Part shown: piece by piece, positions 44,617-53,300 of the stretch
Layout of the letters: each line of letters starts with the position of its first letter
Numbering within the stretch: the stretch's first letter is position 1
Origin: Pseudomonas fluorescens
Lineage (GTDB): Bacteria; Pseudomonadota; Gammaproteobacteria; Pseudomonadales; Pseudomonadaceae
DNA: 64,000 nt
Direction of reading: 5' to 3'
Assembly (NCBI RefSeq): GCF_004683905.1
Contig: NZ_CP038438.1
Location: 2,418,001 to 2,482,000, forward strand
Translations under genes and position numbers: made by a program
Notes under the pieces: model-generated
The model's database searches: none
What the model was told of the DNA's origin: nothing
Seen by the model: the letters and a program-made list of their open reading frames with translations, nothing else

Positions 44617-44702
44617 CGCTTATATACCAAACGTAACTTACTGTTCGTAACTTACCAAGAGTATATAGCCCTTGGTCAGCGCAAACTTACAGGAGAATGA
44701 CC
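44617..44702. promoter_or_regulatory. Divergent promoter/operator, TetR and oxidoreductase
   Basis: TATATAC (44621-44627) and GTATATA (44661-44667) form an inverted pair enclosing a direct repeat CGTAACTTAC at 44632 and 44646 (14-bp period). This is the probable TetR binding region over both promoters. Confidence 0.6.
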
Positions 44703-45290
44703 ATGCACGCATTGATTGTTGTGGCGCATCACGAACCGCGTTCGCTGACCCACAGCGTGGCAACGCAGATTGCCGAGGGCCTGACAAGCGCCAACCCTGC
44801 CAATACCCGGGAAATCGCCGATCTGTACGCCGAGGGATTTCAGCCGGTGTTCGGCGCAGCGGATTTCGCCGTGCATCACCGTGAGGCGCAGCCGCCAGCC
44901 GACGTGCTGGCTGAACAGGCGCGGATTGATCGGGCCGACGCTCTGGTGCTGGTATTCCCGGTGTACTGGTGGTCGATGCCGGCGTTGCTCAAGGGTTGGA
45001 TTGATCGGGTGTTCAGCAACGGCTGGGCGTTTGATTTCGCTGGCGACCTCAAGCATGTGAGGAAGCTGCAGCGCCTGCGCGTGCATCTGGTCGGGCTTGC
45101 GGGGGCCGATGAACGCGCCTACGAACGTCACGGTTATGGCCCGGCGATGAAGGCGCAGATCGAACACGGGATTTTCGATTACAGCGGGGCGACGGTAGTG
45201 AGTTCGACGCTGATGGTGGAGTCGGAGGTGCGTGATCCGCAGGAGCATCTGCAAACGGCGCGACATATCGGCGCCCAGATGTTCACCTGA
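44703..45290 (+). CDS. NAD(P)H oxidoreductase, flavodoxin-like fold (NQO/KefF/MdaB type)
   Basis: 195 residues. ALIVVAHHEPRSLTHSVA is the phosphate/flavin loop, and VFPVYWWSMPALLKGWIDRVF is the family signature; FMN or FAD is expected. It probably reduces quinones by two electrons. ATG 44703 is seven bases after AGGAG; ATG 44697 would be too close. Controlled by the divergent TetR. Confidence 0.9.
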   Translation: MHALIVVAHHEPRSLTHSVATQIAEGLTSANPANTREIADLYAEGFQPVFGAADFAVHHREAQPPADVLAEQARIDRADALVLVFPVYWWSMPALLKGWIDRVFSNGWAFDFAGDLKHVRKLQRLRVHLVGLAGADERAYERHGYGPAMKAQIEHGIFDYSGATVVSSTLMVESEVRDPQEHLQTARHIGAQMFT

Positions 45291-45300
45291 GTCGCACCTC

Positions 45301-45382
45301 CTGTAGGAGCTGCCGAAGGCTGCGATCTTTTGATTTTTTTAAAGCAAGATCAAAGGATCGCAGCGTGCCGCAGCTCCTACAG
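45301..45382. repeat. Inverted repeat of a second REP-like family (TGTAGGAGCTGCCG)
   Basis: Outer arms CTGTAGGAGCTGCCGAAGGC and GTGCCGCAGCTCCTACAG with inner AAGATCAAAGGATCGCAGC form a long hairpin. A second copy lies at 49720-49806. Confidence 0.88.
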
Positions 45383-45383
45383 G

Positions 45384-46502
45384 TCAGCGGGCGCCGGGCC
45401 AGCCGGCCTTGGCGAGGGCGGCGAGCAGAATTTCCTTATCCAGCCCAGGCACTGCATGCCCGTTGCCCGCAGTGCTCTCGCTGGCGAGCAGGGCGTTGAT
45501 GATCGCTTCTTCGACCGCCTCGGTAGCCGCGAGGAACAGTTCGCTGATGTGGTCGTTGTTGACCATGCGCAAGCCGTCGCAGGTTGGCGCGCCTTTACCC
45601 TCGTAAGCGGCGGATGGCACCTGCTCGTTGCCGGTGGCGAAGGCAATGAAGATGTCGCCGCTGTGGTCTTCGTTACCGCCGCCGCTGCGCGCCAGACCGA
45701 GGCTGGCGCGCTGTGCCAGGCGCGTGCATTGATGCGGCAGCAGCGGCGCGTCGGTGGCCAGGCAGACCACGATCGAGCCCATGCCCGGATGCGGCAGCGA
45801 AGCCCGCAGGAACGGCGAATCTACCTGCTCCATGTAGCGACCCACCGGATAACCGTCGACCCGCAACTCGCTGCGAATGCCGTGGTTGGCCTGGACGATC
45901 GCGCCCACCGTCCAGCCGCCCTGAGCGCTGCTCAACCGGCGTGAGGCGCTGCCGATGCCACCCTTGAATTCGTGGCAGATCATGCCGCTGCCGCCACCGA
46001 CGGCGCCTTCTTCAACGGCACCGTCATGCGCGCAATTCAGCGCCTCGGCGACATGCTCGGGTTTGACGTGAAAACCATTGATGTCGTTGAGCAAGCCATC
46101 GAAAGTTTCCAGCACCACCGGCATGTTCCAGTAGAGGCGCCCGTCGTCCGGTTGCTGTTGGCGATCCAGCGCAATCAACGCATCGCGCACCACGCCGAGG
46201 CTGTGGGTGTTGGTGAAGGCGATGGGACTGGTCAGCAGCCCGGCCTCGCGAATCCACTCAAGGCCGGTGGCATCGCCATTGCCATTGAGCACATGCACCC
46301 CGGCGAAGCACGGTTGCTGGTTGGTCGAGCCGCGGCGCGGTTCGATCACTGTGACGCCGGTGCAGATGTCACGTCCGCTGTCGCTGCGGCCACGCACGTT
46401 ACTGTGGCCGACGCGCACGCCGGGGACGTCGGTGATGGCGTTGAGTGGGCCGGGTTGCAGTTGGCCGATGCGGATGTTGAGGTCACGGGCACGAGGTTTC
46501 AT
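45384..46502 (-). CDS. P1 family (DmpA/BapA) beta-aminopeptidase-like N-terminal nucleophile hydrolase
   Basis: 372 residues. The family segments are ITDVPGVRVGHSNV, GGGSGMICHEFKGGIGSASR and DHSGDIFIAFATGN, the last holding the Ser at which the precursor would cut itself to give alpha and beta chains. Family enzymes release N-terminal L-, D- or beta-amino acids from short peptides. The residue before the nucleophilic Ser is His, where DmpA has Gly. No signal peptide. ATG 46502 was chosen over an upstream in-frame extension. Confidence 0.9.
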   Translation of the reverse strand: MKPRARDLNIRIGQLQPGPLNAITDVPGVRVGHSNVRGRSDSGRDICTGVTVIEPRRGSTNQQPCFAGVHVLNGNGDATGLEWIREAGLLTSPIAFTNTHSLGVVRDALIALDRQQQPDDGRLYWNMPVVLETFDGLLNDINGFHVKPEHVAEALNCAHDGAVEEGAVGGGSGMICHEFKGGIGSASRRLSSAQGGWTVGAIVQANHGIRSELRVDGYPVGRYMEQVDSPFLRASLPHPGMGSIVVCLATDAPLLPHQCTRLAQRASLGLARSGGGNEDHSGDIFIAFATGNEQVPSAAYEGKGAPTCDGLRMVNNDHISELFLAATEAVEEAIINALLASESTAGNGHAVPGLDKEILLAALAKAGWPGAR

Positions 46503-46555
46503 GGGATGTCTCTCTATAAAAAGGCAGAAATGAATGAGCGGGACTGAACACAAAA

Positions 46556-46652
46556 CCCTGTGGGAGCGCGGCTTGCCCGCGAAGGCGGTGTGTCATTCAA
46601 AGGAGATGTTGACTGACCCGACGCATTCGCGAGCAAGCTCGCTCCCACAGGG
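46556..46652. repeat. REPIN between the P1 peptidase and binding-protein genes
   Basis: CCCTGTGGGAGCGCGGCTTG and the inverse CAAGCTCGCTCCCACAGGG. The first arm has a one-base insertion and reads GCCCGCG instead of GCTCGCG. Confidence 0.88.
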
Positions 46653-46665
46653 AAATGTGTTGGGG

Positions 46666-47781
46666 TTACTGGCCGTTCTTGACCTTGCTCCACACCCGCG
46701 TACGCACGCGTTCGGTGGCTTTGGGCAGCGGTTCCAGGGTGTACAACGTGGCCATCGCCGCGGCCGACGGATACACCGCCGGGTTATCCCGGGTGGCCGC
46801 AGCCACCAGTGGCGTCGCGGCGCGGTTGCCGTTGGGGTACGACAGGTGATCACTGACCGGCGCGATCACTTCCGGGCGCAGCAGGTAGTCGATAAACGCC
46901 AGACCCTGAGCGCGGTTCGGCGCATCCTTGAGCAGCACCAGCGTGTCGAACCACACCGGCGCGCCTTCCTTGGGCAGGCTGTAGGCGATCTTCACGCCGT
47001 TGTTGGCCTGTTCGGCGTTGGTTTTGGCTTCGAGCATTGCGCCGGACCAGCCGACCGCTACGCAGATGTTGCCGTTGGACAGGTCACTGATGAATTTCGA
47101 CGAGTTGAAGTAGGCAATGTGCGGGCGCAATTTGAGCAGCAGCGCTTCGGCTTTCTGGTAGTCCTCGGGGTTGGTGCTGTTGGGCGGCAAGCCCAGGTAG
47201 TGCAGGGCGACCGGGAGCATTTCCGACGGCGAATCAAGCATCGCCACCCCGCACTGGCCAAGCTTGGCGAGGTTCTCTTCCTTGAACACCAGATCCCACG
47301 AATCCAGCGGCGCCTTGTCGCCGAGCGCGGCGCGCACTTTGTCGACGTTGTAGCCGATGCCGTTGGTGCCCCACAGATAAGGCACGGCGTATTGATTGCC
47401 GGGATCGTTGTTGGCCAGTTTGCTCAGCAGATCGCTGTCCAGATTGTTCCAGCCCGGCAGTTGATCGCGAGGCAGCGGGGCGAGGGCGCCGGCCTTGATC
47501 AGCGTCGGCAGGCTGAAGTTGCTCGCCACCACCACGTCGTAACCGCTGCGGCTGGTCAGCAGTTTGCCTTCGAGCACTTCGGCGCTGTCGAAGGTGTCGT
47601 AAACCGGCTGAATACCGCTGTCGCGCTTGAAGTCAGCGAGGGTCGTCGGACCGATGTAGTCGTACCAGTTGTAAACGTGCACGCTCGGCGCATCGGCGGC
47701 ACTGGCGACGGATGCGACGCCAAAACAGGCGAGCAGGCCAAGGTTGATGCCCCGGTTGATATAGCCACGACGACAACGCAT
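46666..47781 (-). CDS. Periplasmic polyamine-type substrate-binding protein (PotF/SpuD family)
   Basis: 371 residues. Sec signal up to about residue 29 (VASVASAAD), then VHVYNWYDYIGPTTLADFKRDSG, the family start. Further family features are YDVVVASNFSLP, YLWGTNGIGYN, and VGWSGAMLEA. It should bind putrescine, spermidine or a related amine for an ABC importer, but no permease or ATPase gene is adjacent. It is divergent from a LuxR-type regulator, 111 bases away. Confidence 0.9.
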   Translation of the reverse strand: MRCRRGYINRGINLGLLACFGVASVASAADAPSVHVYNWYDYIGPTTLADFKRDSGIQPVYDTFDSAEVLEGKLLTSRSGYDVVVASNFSLPTLIKAGALAPLPRDQLPGWNNLDSDLLSKLANNDPGNQYAVPYLWGTNGIGYNVDKVRAALGDKAPLDSWDLVFKEENLAKLGQCGVAMLDSPSEMLPVALHYLGLPPNSTNPEDYQKAEALLLKLRPHIAYFNSSKFISDLSNGNICVAVGWSGAMLEAKTNAEQANNGVKIAYSLPKEGAPVWFDTLVLLKDAPNRAQGLAFIDYLLRPEVIAPVSDHLSYPNGNRAATPLVAAATRDNPAVYPSAAAMATLYTLEPLPKATERVRTRVWSKVKNGQ

Positions 47782-47892
47782 GATGCGGCACTCCTGGCCT
47801 GCGGCAGGCCGGTGATTGACAGGAGTGCTCAGCCTATCGGGGCGGGCACGCCTGACCCATTCCCATCATGGGTTACTCAAAAGGGGTAGAGC

Positions 47893-48672
47893 GTGGACGC
47901 GTTGTTGCAGGAGTTGCCGGTGCACCAAAGTCTGGCGCGGGTGTTTGCCGCCGTCGGCCAGGACGCTTTCTGGCGCGCGCTGGTCGACACGCTGCGCCTG
48001 CTGGTGCCGCTGGACAACGCGCTGGTGGCGCTGATGAAGGCGGGGCAGGCACCGCAATTGCTGATCGACTTCGACAGCAAGGGCCGCGCCGATGAACAGG
48101 AAGAACTGGCCAGCTACACCGCTGGCATGTACCTGCTCGATCCGTTCTACCAAACCGCCTCGACCGGCATCGCCGACGGCTTGCACAGCCTGGCCTCGGT
48201 GGCGCCGGACCAGTTTCTGCACAGCGAGTATTACCAGAGCTACTTTCGCTCGGTGGTCGGTGAGGACGAGTTGCAGTTCATGATCAACATCGAGGGCGGC
48301 GTGCTTGGCCTGTCACTCGGACGCTCGACGGCTTTCGATCTGGCGGAGCAGGGCCGTCTGCTGTGTGTGCGCGACTGGGTGTTGGCGGCGATGCGCCGAC
48401 ACGTGCAGCTGTTGCCGCCACAAGGGACCGGCACCGAGCCGGTGGCGGGGGATCTGGCAACGCTGCTCGATCGCTTCGATGCGCGCCTGACCACCCGCGA
48501 AGTCGACACCGCGCGGCTGATTCTGCAGGGCTTTTCCAGCAAGGCCATCGCCCAGCAGATGGGCATCTCGCCGGAGACGGTGAAGGTGCATCGGCGCAAT
48601 CTCTATCACAAGCTCAATGTGACCGGGCATGGCGAACTGTTTGCGCTGGTGTTGCGTCCATCCACCCCCTGA
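47893..48672 (+). CDS. LuxR-type HTH regulator
   Basis: 259 residues. The C-terminal LuxR helix-turn-helix is LTTREVDTARLILQGFSSKAIAQQMGISPETVKVHRRNL. The N-terminal 190 residues form an unassigned sensing domain (DPFYQTASTGIADGLHSL), not a classical acyl-homoserine-lactone domain. GTG start with AGGGG ten bases upstream. Divergent from the amine-binding protein gene, which it probably regulates. Confidence 0.88.
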   Translation: MDALLQELPVHQSLARVFAAVGQDAFWRALVDTLRLLVPLDNALVALMKAGQAPQLLIDFDSKGRADEQEELASYTAGMYLLDPFYQTASTGIADGLHSLASVAPDQFLHSEYYQSYFRSVVGEDELQFMINIEGGVLGLSLGRSTAFDLAEQGRLLCVRDWVLAAMRRHVQLLPPQGTGTEPVAGDLATLLDRFDARLTTREVDTARLILQGFSSKAIAQQMGISPETVKVHRRNLYHKLNVTGHGELFALVLRPSTP

Positions 48673-48686
48673 CCCACCACAAATTC

Positions 48687-48932
48687 CTGTGGGAGCTGGC
48701 TTGCCAGCGATGACGGCCTACCCGCCGACCAACTCCCACCTGAATGCACGCAATCCAACTGTGGGAGCGGGCTTGCTCGCGAAAGCGGCCTCAAAGTCGA
48801 CCAATCCCTGACTGAATACACTCGGTCAAATTGTGGGAGCTGGCTTGCCAGCGATGGCGGCCTACAAGACGATCACCCTCCCACTGAATGCACTCATTCC
48901 AACTGTGGGAGCGAGCTTGCTCGCGAAAGCGG
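48687..48932. repeat. Cluster of four single REP sequences in two alternating types
   Basis: CTGTGGGAGCTGGCTTGCCAGCGATG (48688 and 48835, within) alternates with the CTGTGGGAGCGGGCTTGCTCGCGAAAGCGG type (48760 and 48903). The unit of about 145 bases is repeated twice with linking CTGAATGCAC and CAATCC words. No gene is present. Confidence 0.85.
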
Positions 48933-49110
48933 CTTGCCAGACAACATCAAAACAACAGAGCAAACCCCGCACATAAACATAACCCCGCAACCACGTTTAA
49001 AGTACACGAACCGTTACGCCATAACGGCTACAACGCCTTGCGCCGTTACCTACGCGTACGCCAGAATCCGCCGGCTTACACGGCTATGCGACGGGCTTAT
49101 CGTTTCCCTG
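48933..49110. other. Non-coding stretch upstream of the structured leader
   Basis: AT-richer than its surroundings at 48940-49005, with a small inverted repeat CCGTTA-CGCCA-TAACGG at 49011-49027. Probably the promoter and start of the DUF6124 leader. No supported gene. Confidence 0.45.
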
Positions 49111-49334
49111 TCACTGAAAATCAGTGATCGGGTTTGGTAGCCCGTCTGTAATAGCTGTATGGCAACACCTTTGCAGTCCCTTTGTGGGGCTCGTTTTTAT
49201 GGTGGTCATGCGTGGGGCTCACTCGTGAGCGCCGGGTTCCTATTGCAGCCGGTCTACCAACCCGCGTATGGCCACCACCCCTCGTTTGGTAGCGAGAGTG
49301 ATGGCTCCTGAATAACTGCAATAGGAGTACATCC
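49111..49334 (+). ncRNA. Candidate structured mRNA leader of the first DUF6124 gene
   Basis: The stretch has several complementary parts. 49111-49127 is a 7-bp hairpin. 49129-49144 is CGGG-TTTGGTAG-CCCG, and 49281-49296 is CTCG-TTTGGTAG-CGAG: the same 8-nt loop on different stems. CTACCAA at 49254-49260 is complementary to that loop. 49201-49212 pairs with 49265-49276 (12 bp including two G-U). CGGGTT (49233) pairs with AACCCG (49259). TCCTATTGCAG (49238-49248) is perfectly complementary to CTGCAATAGGA (49316-49326), which contains the AGGAG ribosome site of the gene starting at 49335. This suggests translational control; promoter and ligand are unknown. Confidence 0.65.
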
Positions 49335-49706
49335 ATGTTCAAAGCCACACCCAACCCCCCGGACACTTCGATCCCGTACGACCCAGCCCTCGACCCGCAG
49401 AAGATAAAAGCCGCGACCGACCGTGCCATCAACTTCTACCTCAACCCCGGCGCCCTGAAGATCTCGATCCCTTCAATCTCGTCATGCAAGGCGAACAGAA
49501 TCTTCCTCATCGACCCCACCGTGGACGAAGAAACCTTGCTCGTCGAAGCCTGCGAATCTTTAGCGGCCGCCAGTGACATGGCCCGCGACATCGGCGATGT
49601 CGTCGACCACTCACAGCGCCGGGCGATGCTGATGCTGCATCAGGTGATCATGCTCAGTGAACTGATGGTCAACCGGGTACTGGACGGCCGCCGCGTGCCG
49701 AACTAA
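49335..49706 (+). CDS. DUF6124 family protein, copy 1
   Basis: 123 residues, soluble. The family pattern is DPQKIKAATDRAINFYLNP near residue 20 and TLLVEACESLAAASDMARDI in the middle, then helices to LMVNRVLDGRRVPN. DUF6124 proteins are small, mostly Pseudomonas, and uncharacterised. ATG 49335 is seven bases after AGGAG, which lies in a predicted sequestering helix. A second copy follows after a REP-like hairpin. Confidence 0.82.
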   Translation: MFKATPNPPDTSIPYDPALDPQKIKAATDRAINFYLNPGALKISIPSISSCKANRIFLIDPTVDEETLLVEACESLAAASDMARDIGDVVDHSQRRAMLMLHQVIMLSELMVNRVLDGRRVPN

Positions 49707-49719
49707 CTGCCCGGTCCCC

Positions 49720-49806
49720 CTGTAGGAGCTGCCGAAGGCTGCGATCTTTTGATTTTGTTTTTCAAGATCAAGATCAAAAGATCGCAGCCTGCGGCAGCTC
49801 CTACAG
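49720..49806. repeat. Second copy of the TGTAGGAGCTGCCG inverted repeat
   Basis: CTGTAGGAGCTGCCGAAGGC and GCCTGCGGCAGCTCCTACAG arms with inner GATCTTTTGAT/ATCAAAAGATC. It separates the two DUF6124 genes and matches 45301-45382. Confidence 0.9.
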
Positions 49807-49847
49807 TGAGTAATCCTTTCAAAGTGCCTCGATCGGAGTTCCAGCTG

Positions 49848-50207
49848 ATGTCCGAAACCAAGCCCAACCCACCGACCACAGACCCGCTATCACCCTACGA
49901 ATCCCTCAACTCCAGAAAACTCCACGAAGCCGCCGAACGCGCCCTCGACCACTACCTCGCACCCGCGCAAATCATGGCAACGCCATACACCCCCAGCAGC
50001 ATGTTCCTCGTCAATCCACAAACCGACACCGAATCCCTGCTGGCCAACGCCTGCGAATCACTGGCCTCGGCCACGGTGATGCTCGGCGATTTCGCCGGCA
50101 CGCTGGAGGGGCCGAGTCGTAACACGGTGTTGGGCATTGCGCAGGTGGTGATGCTGGGGGAGTTGGCGGTGAATCAGGTGCTGGATAATGTTGTGCCAAA
50201 GGAATAG
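49848..50207 (+). CDS. DUF6124 family protein, copy 2
   Basis: 119 residues with the same plan as the preceding gene: YESLNSRKLHEAAERALDHYLAP, then SLLANACESLASATVMLGDF and LGELAVNQVLDNVVPKE. It is closer to the family consensus than copy 1. It starts after CGGAGTTCCAGCTG and lacks the elaborate leader of copy 1. The two may be expressed together if the intervening hairpin is read through. Confidence 0.85.
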   Translation: MSETKPNPPTTDPLSPYESLNSRKLHEAAERALDHYLAPAQIMATPYTPSSMFLVNPQTDTESLLANACESLASATVMLGDFAGTLEGPSRNTVLGIAQVVMLGELAVNQVLDNVVPKE

Positions 50208-50224
50208 GCGCTGACAGTTCTGGC

Positions 50225-50320
50225 CTCTTCGCGAGCAAGCCCGCTCCCACAGTGGATCTTCGTTGATCACAGGTTATGTGACCGGCAAAGATGCCTTGTA
50301 GGTGTGAGCCTGCTCGCAAT
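50225..50320. repeat. Two single REP sequences of different type
   Basis: TTCGCGAGCAAGCCCGCTCC at 50228 and TGTAGGTGTGAGCCTGCTCG at 50296, between convergent genes. Confidence 0.75.
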
Positions 50321-50375
50321 TGCCATCAAATAAATCCGTCCTCTTCCTGTTCATAATCAGAGGCCTTGAGTCCTG

Positions 50376-53300
50376 TCAGACAGGGACTAACGCGAGGACG
50401 TATCCGGAGACTCGTTGGGGGGGCGAGAGCAATGAAGAGGAGTCGAAGCGTTTATTTTCGGGAGATACCGCAGATATAACGCGAATGATGTCGGAGTCCG
50501 GGGAGTGGAAGTAATAAGCCCAGTACGGCCATGGGGCGTGTGGCTCGGATGGATTCAGTACAACACTAGCGTCTGGGTATTCGATATCGAAGTGATTCAT
50601 CAATGTGCGGATGAGAATCTCAGTGGTCACTCCTCCAACTGAGGCTATCCATCTAGAAATCTCTGCGTAGGTTCCGGGCACGGGGGTCGACGACCTCACT
50701 ACCTTGTATATTTTTATTTCGGTGCATTGGACGGGGAATTGTGCTTGGGCGCCATTCTGGTCTCTCACCGATATGACAGTCCACCCTTGCCGGAGGCCGG
50801 TCACTATCCCGTCATTGGTTACGCTTGCGATGGCTGGATCCGTCGATGTGTACGTATAGGGCGGGACGCCGCCGGTTGCCTCACGCCGACGTACTGACTC
50901 CGTTTCAGGCTTTCGAGCCCATCCGTAGTCATTGATCAGTCGCACCCCGTGAAGAAACATGTTCGAAGGGTCGACGAAAATCGGTGCAGTGCTGTCCGTC
51001 ACGGTCAACGTCCACACCTCCGACTCCTTCCCGCCGCCATACAACGCTTTGGCTTTGAACACATGCGTTGTAGTTGTCAGCCCAGTCAGTTCAACCGTCC
51101 ATATGCCTTTGTCATCGGACTTGGGCTTTTTGCCAGTGGAGGTAGCACCGTCGAAGATTTCCACTTCCTGTTCTACAGCTCCGGTGCCCTCAAGAGTGAT
51201 TGAGGTGTCGTCAGTCGTGCCGCCCGGGAGAATCTCATTCCCTTTGGAGTCTTCCGCACCGGTAATTTCTGGCCGCACATCCTCAACCGCTTTGATCGTG
51301 TAAGTGCGCACGGGGAAGGGCACCGCCTCGCTCTCATCCGTGCTCTTGCCGAACGCGGCTTTGAACTCCATGGTCAACGGGCTGCCATCCTTGAGGTTTT
51401 TCAAGCCTTCAAGGGCGATGCTTCGCTCGTAGTAACCTTGCGCGATCCATTGATCAGTGACGTATGAACCCGGTGCCGTATGGATCTGCAGGTTGTAGTT
51501 GCTGCCATCAGCGTTCGTCCCTTTCAGGCGCAGCCAGACATATTGGCCTGTGGCAATCAACGGCCAGACGCCCATGCGATAGGTGGCATTGCTGGTCAGA
51601 TTCCCTACGTTGAACTCCGGGCCTTCGCCGTCGTTGTCCGCGTCCTTGATGATCGGTTTGAGCAGTTCATTCTGCGGCATGCTCAACACAGTCAAATCAA
51701 AGACGAGGGACGGCAGCGGCTTGCTGTCGCGGATGACGACGTAGGACACCTTCACATCTTTGTTCAGGTTGAACGCGACCACACTATTCGGAATCGCAAA
51801 CTCCCGGTTGCTGCCCAGCGGCCGAGGAGCAGAGGTATGCGAACCGCCTGCGGGCGTACCCTGTGCGCCAGTCCAGGTGACGCTGATTTCATCAGTTGGC
51901 AGCAACGCGCTGTTGTCCGGCACCACGATGGTCAAGGTGTCCCTGACCAGCAGCGGGTTGAGTGCGCTGTCGCCGTTGTTCTCCTTGATAGAGGGGGCGA
52001 GCAGATCCAGCGCGACGCCCACGGTGAACACCAATGGATTCGAGAGGCTGGTCTCATTTGTGGCATGGCGCCAGAGCTGGTAGCGGACGGTGATCTTGCC
52101 GCCGCGGTTCGGTTCGATGTGTTGGGCGACGAAGGCGGCGTCCAGGTTGATGACCCAGTCTTGTTGGGCGGTTACGGCATTGAATGTGCGGGACCCGGGT
52201 TCCTCGCCGGAGATGTCGCCCACCCACTTCCAGGTGGCCTCGTCGTTGGCTACCCATGGCTTCACCACAGGCCTGGGGATGGTCAGTTTACTGGTACCGC
52301 CGGGCAGTGTGGCCGGGTCGAGGAAGCCGTTCGCCACCCCGAGGACAATGGGGGCGTCCAGCTCGAATTTCGGTTCACCCACATTGAGCAATTTCGTGTG
52401 CAGCGACTCCCGTCTGAGGATCTCGTCGCCTTCGGCTATCAGCAGGTCGTACCACCCCTTCAGGGTTCCGCCGTCAAGGAGCTTGAGGTTGTAGTCATCG
52501 ACGGTGATGACAAAACCTTCGGGATTCTCGACTTCATCCTCCTCCGGAATGTGCCACTCCAACTCAGGCAGGAAGGTGCTGCCGTCCGGGCTTTTACCCA
52601 ACAGGAACAGCTCGATGCCCATGCCGTACTCGATGGCCGGATCGAACGGAATGCGGACGTTGATGGGTGTCTTCGTGGGATCGATGAATTCTCCCTCGGC
52701 TTCTTCGATGATCGGTGCGGCCAGGCGGTGGGCTGCGCCGGTGACTTGTACAAACTGCCTTTTTGAGCCTAACGGGTCACTGCTGCCGCTGCGTTCCAGC
52801 CGATAGAAGAAACTGACCTGGGTATTGACCAGTTTACGCACGGCCGCAATGGACAGCTTGAACTCGTAGTTATGCGGGATATTGTCGACGGTCTGGGGCA
52901 GGGCGGTGACTTCGACTTTTTCGCCCTCCGTGGTGGTGCCGAACATGGTCAAGTGAATGATGTCATTCATCTCGAAGTCTGGTCGGTCGGCCGTGACATG
53001 CACCGTGATGTCGTTATCGCCCTGTTTATCGGCGTCGAGCTTGTTGTTGACGGCCTCCTGAACAATCGGTGCGGCCAGCAGGTCGATGCCGGTGGTGACG
53101 ACAATGCGGGTTTCCTTGCACCAGTCTTCCGATTCATTGCCGACGATGTCGCGCACCTTGAAGGTGACCGCCAGACCGAAGAGGTCGGTGTCACCAGCCT
53201 CTTTAATAGTGGCTTTGGAGACCGTGATTAATATCGGGTTTGCCGCTGGATCGTTGATCTGCGCCTGGGTCACCGGTGTGGAATACTCAAAAAAGCCACC

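Noticed and set aside
49121..49432. 103-codon minus-strand frame over the DUF6124 leader
   Set aside because: It lacks a ribosome site, covers the hairpins and overlaps the DUF6124 start on the other strand; it is explained by RNA structure conservation.
51480..52766. 428-codon plus-strand frame inside the Ig-like gene
   Set aside because: Antisense shadow in high-GC DNA; the minus-strand protein has clear repeated domains.
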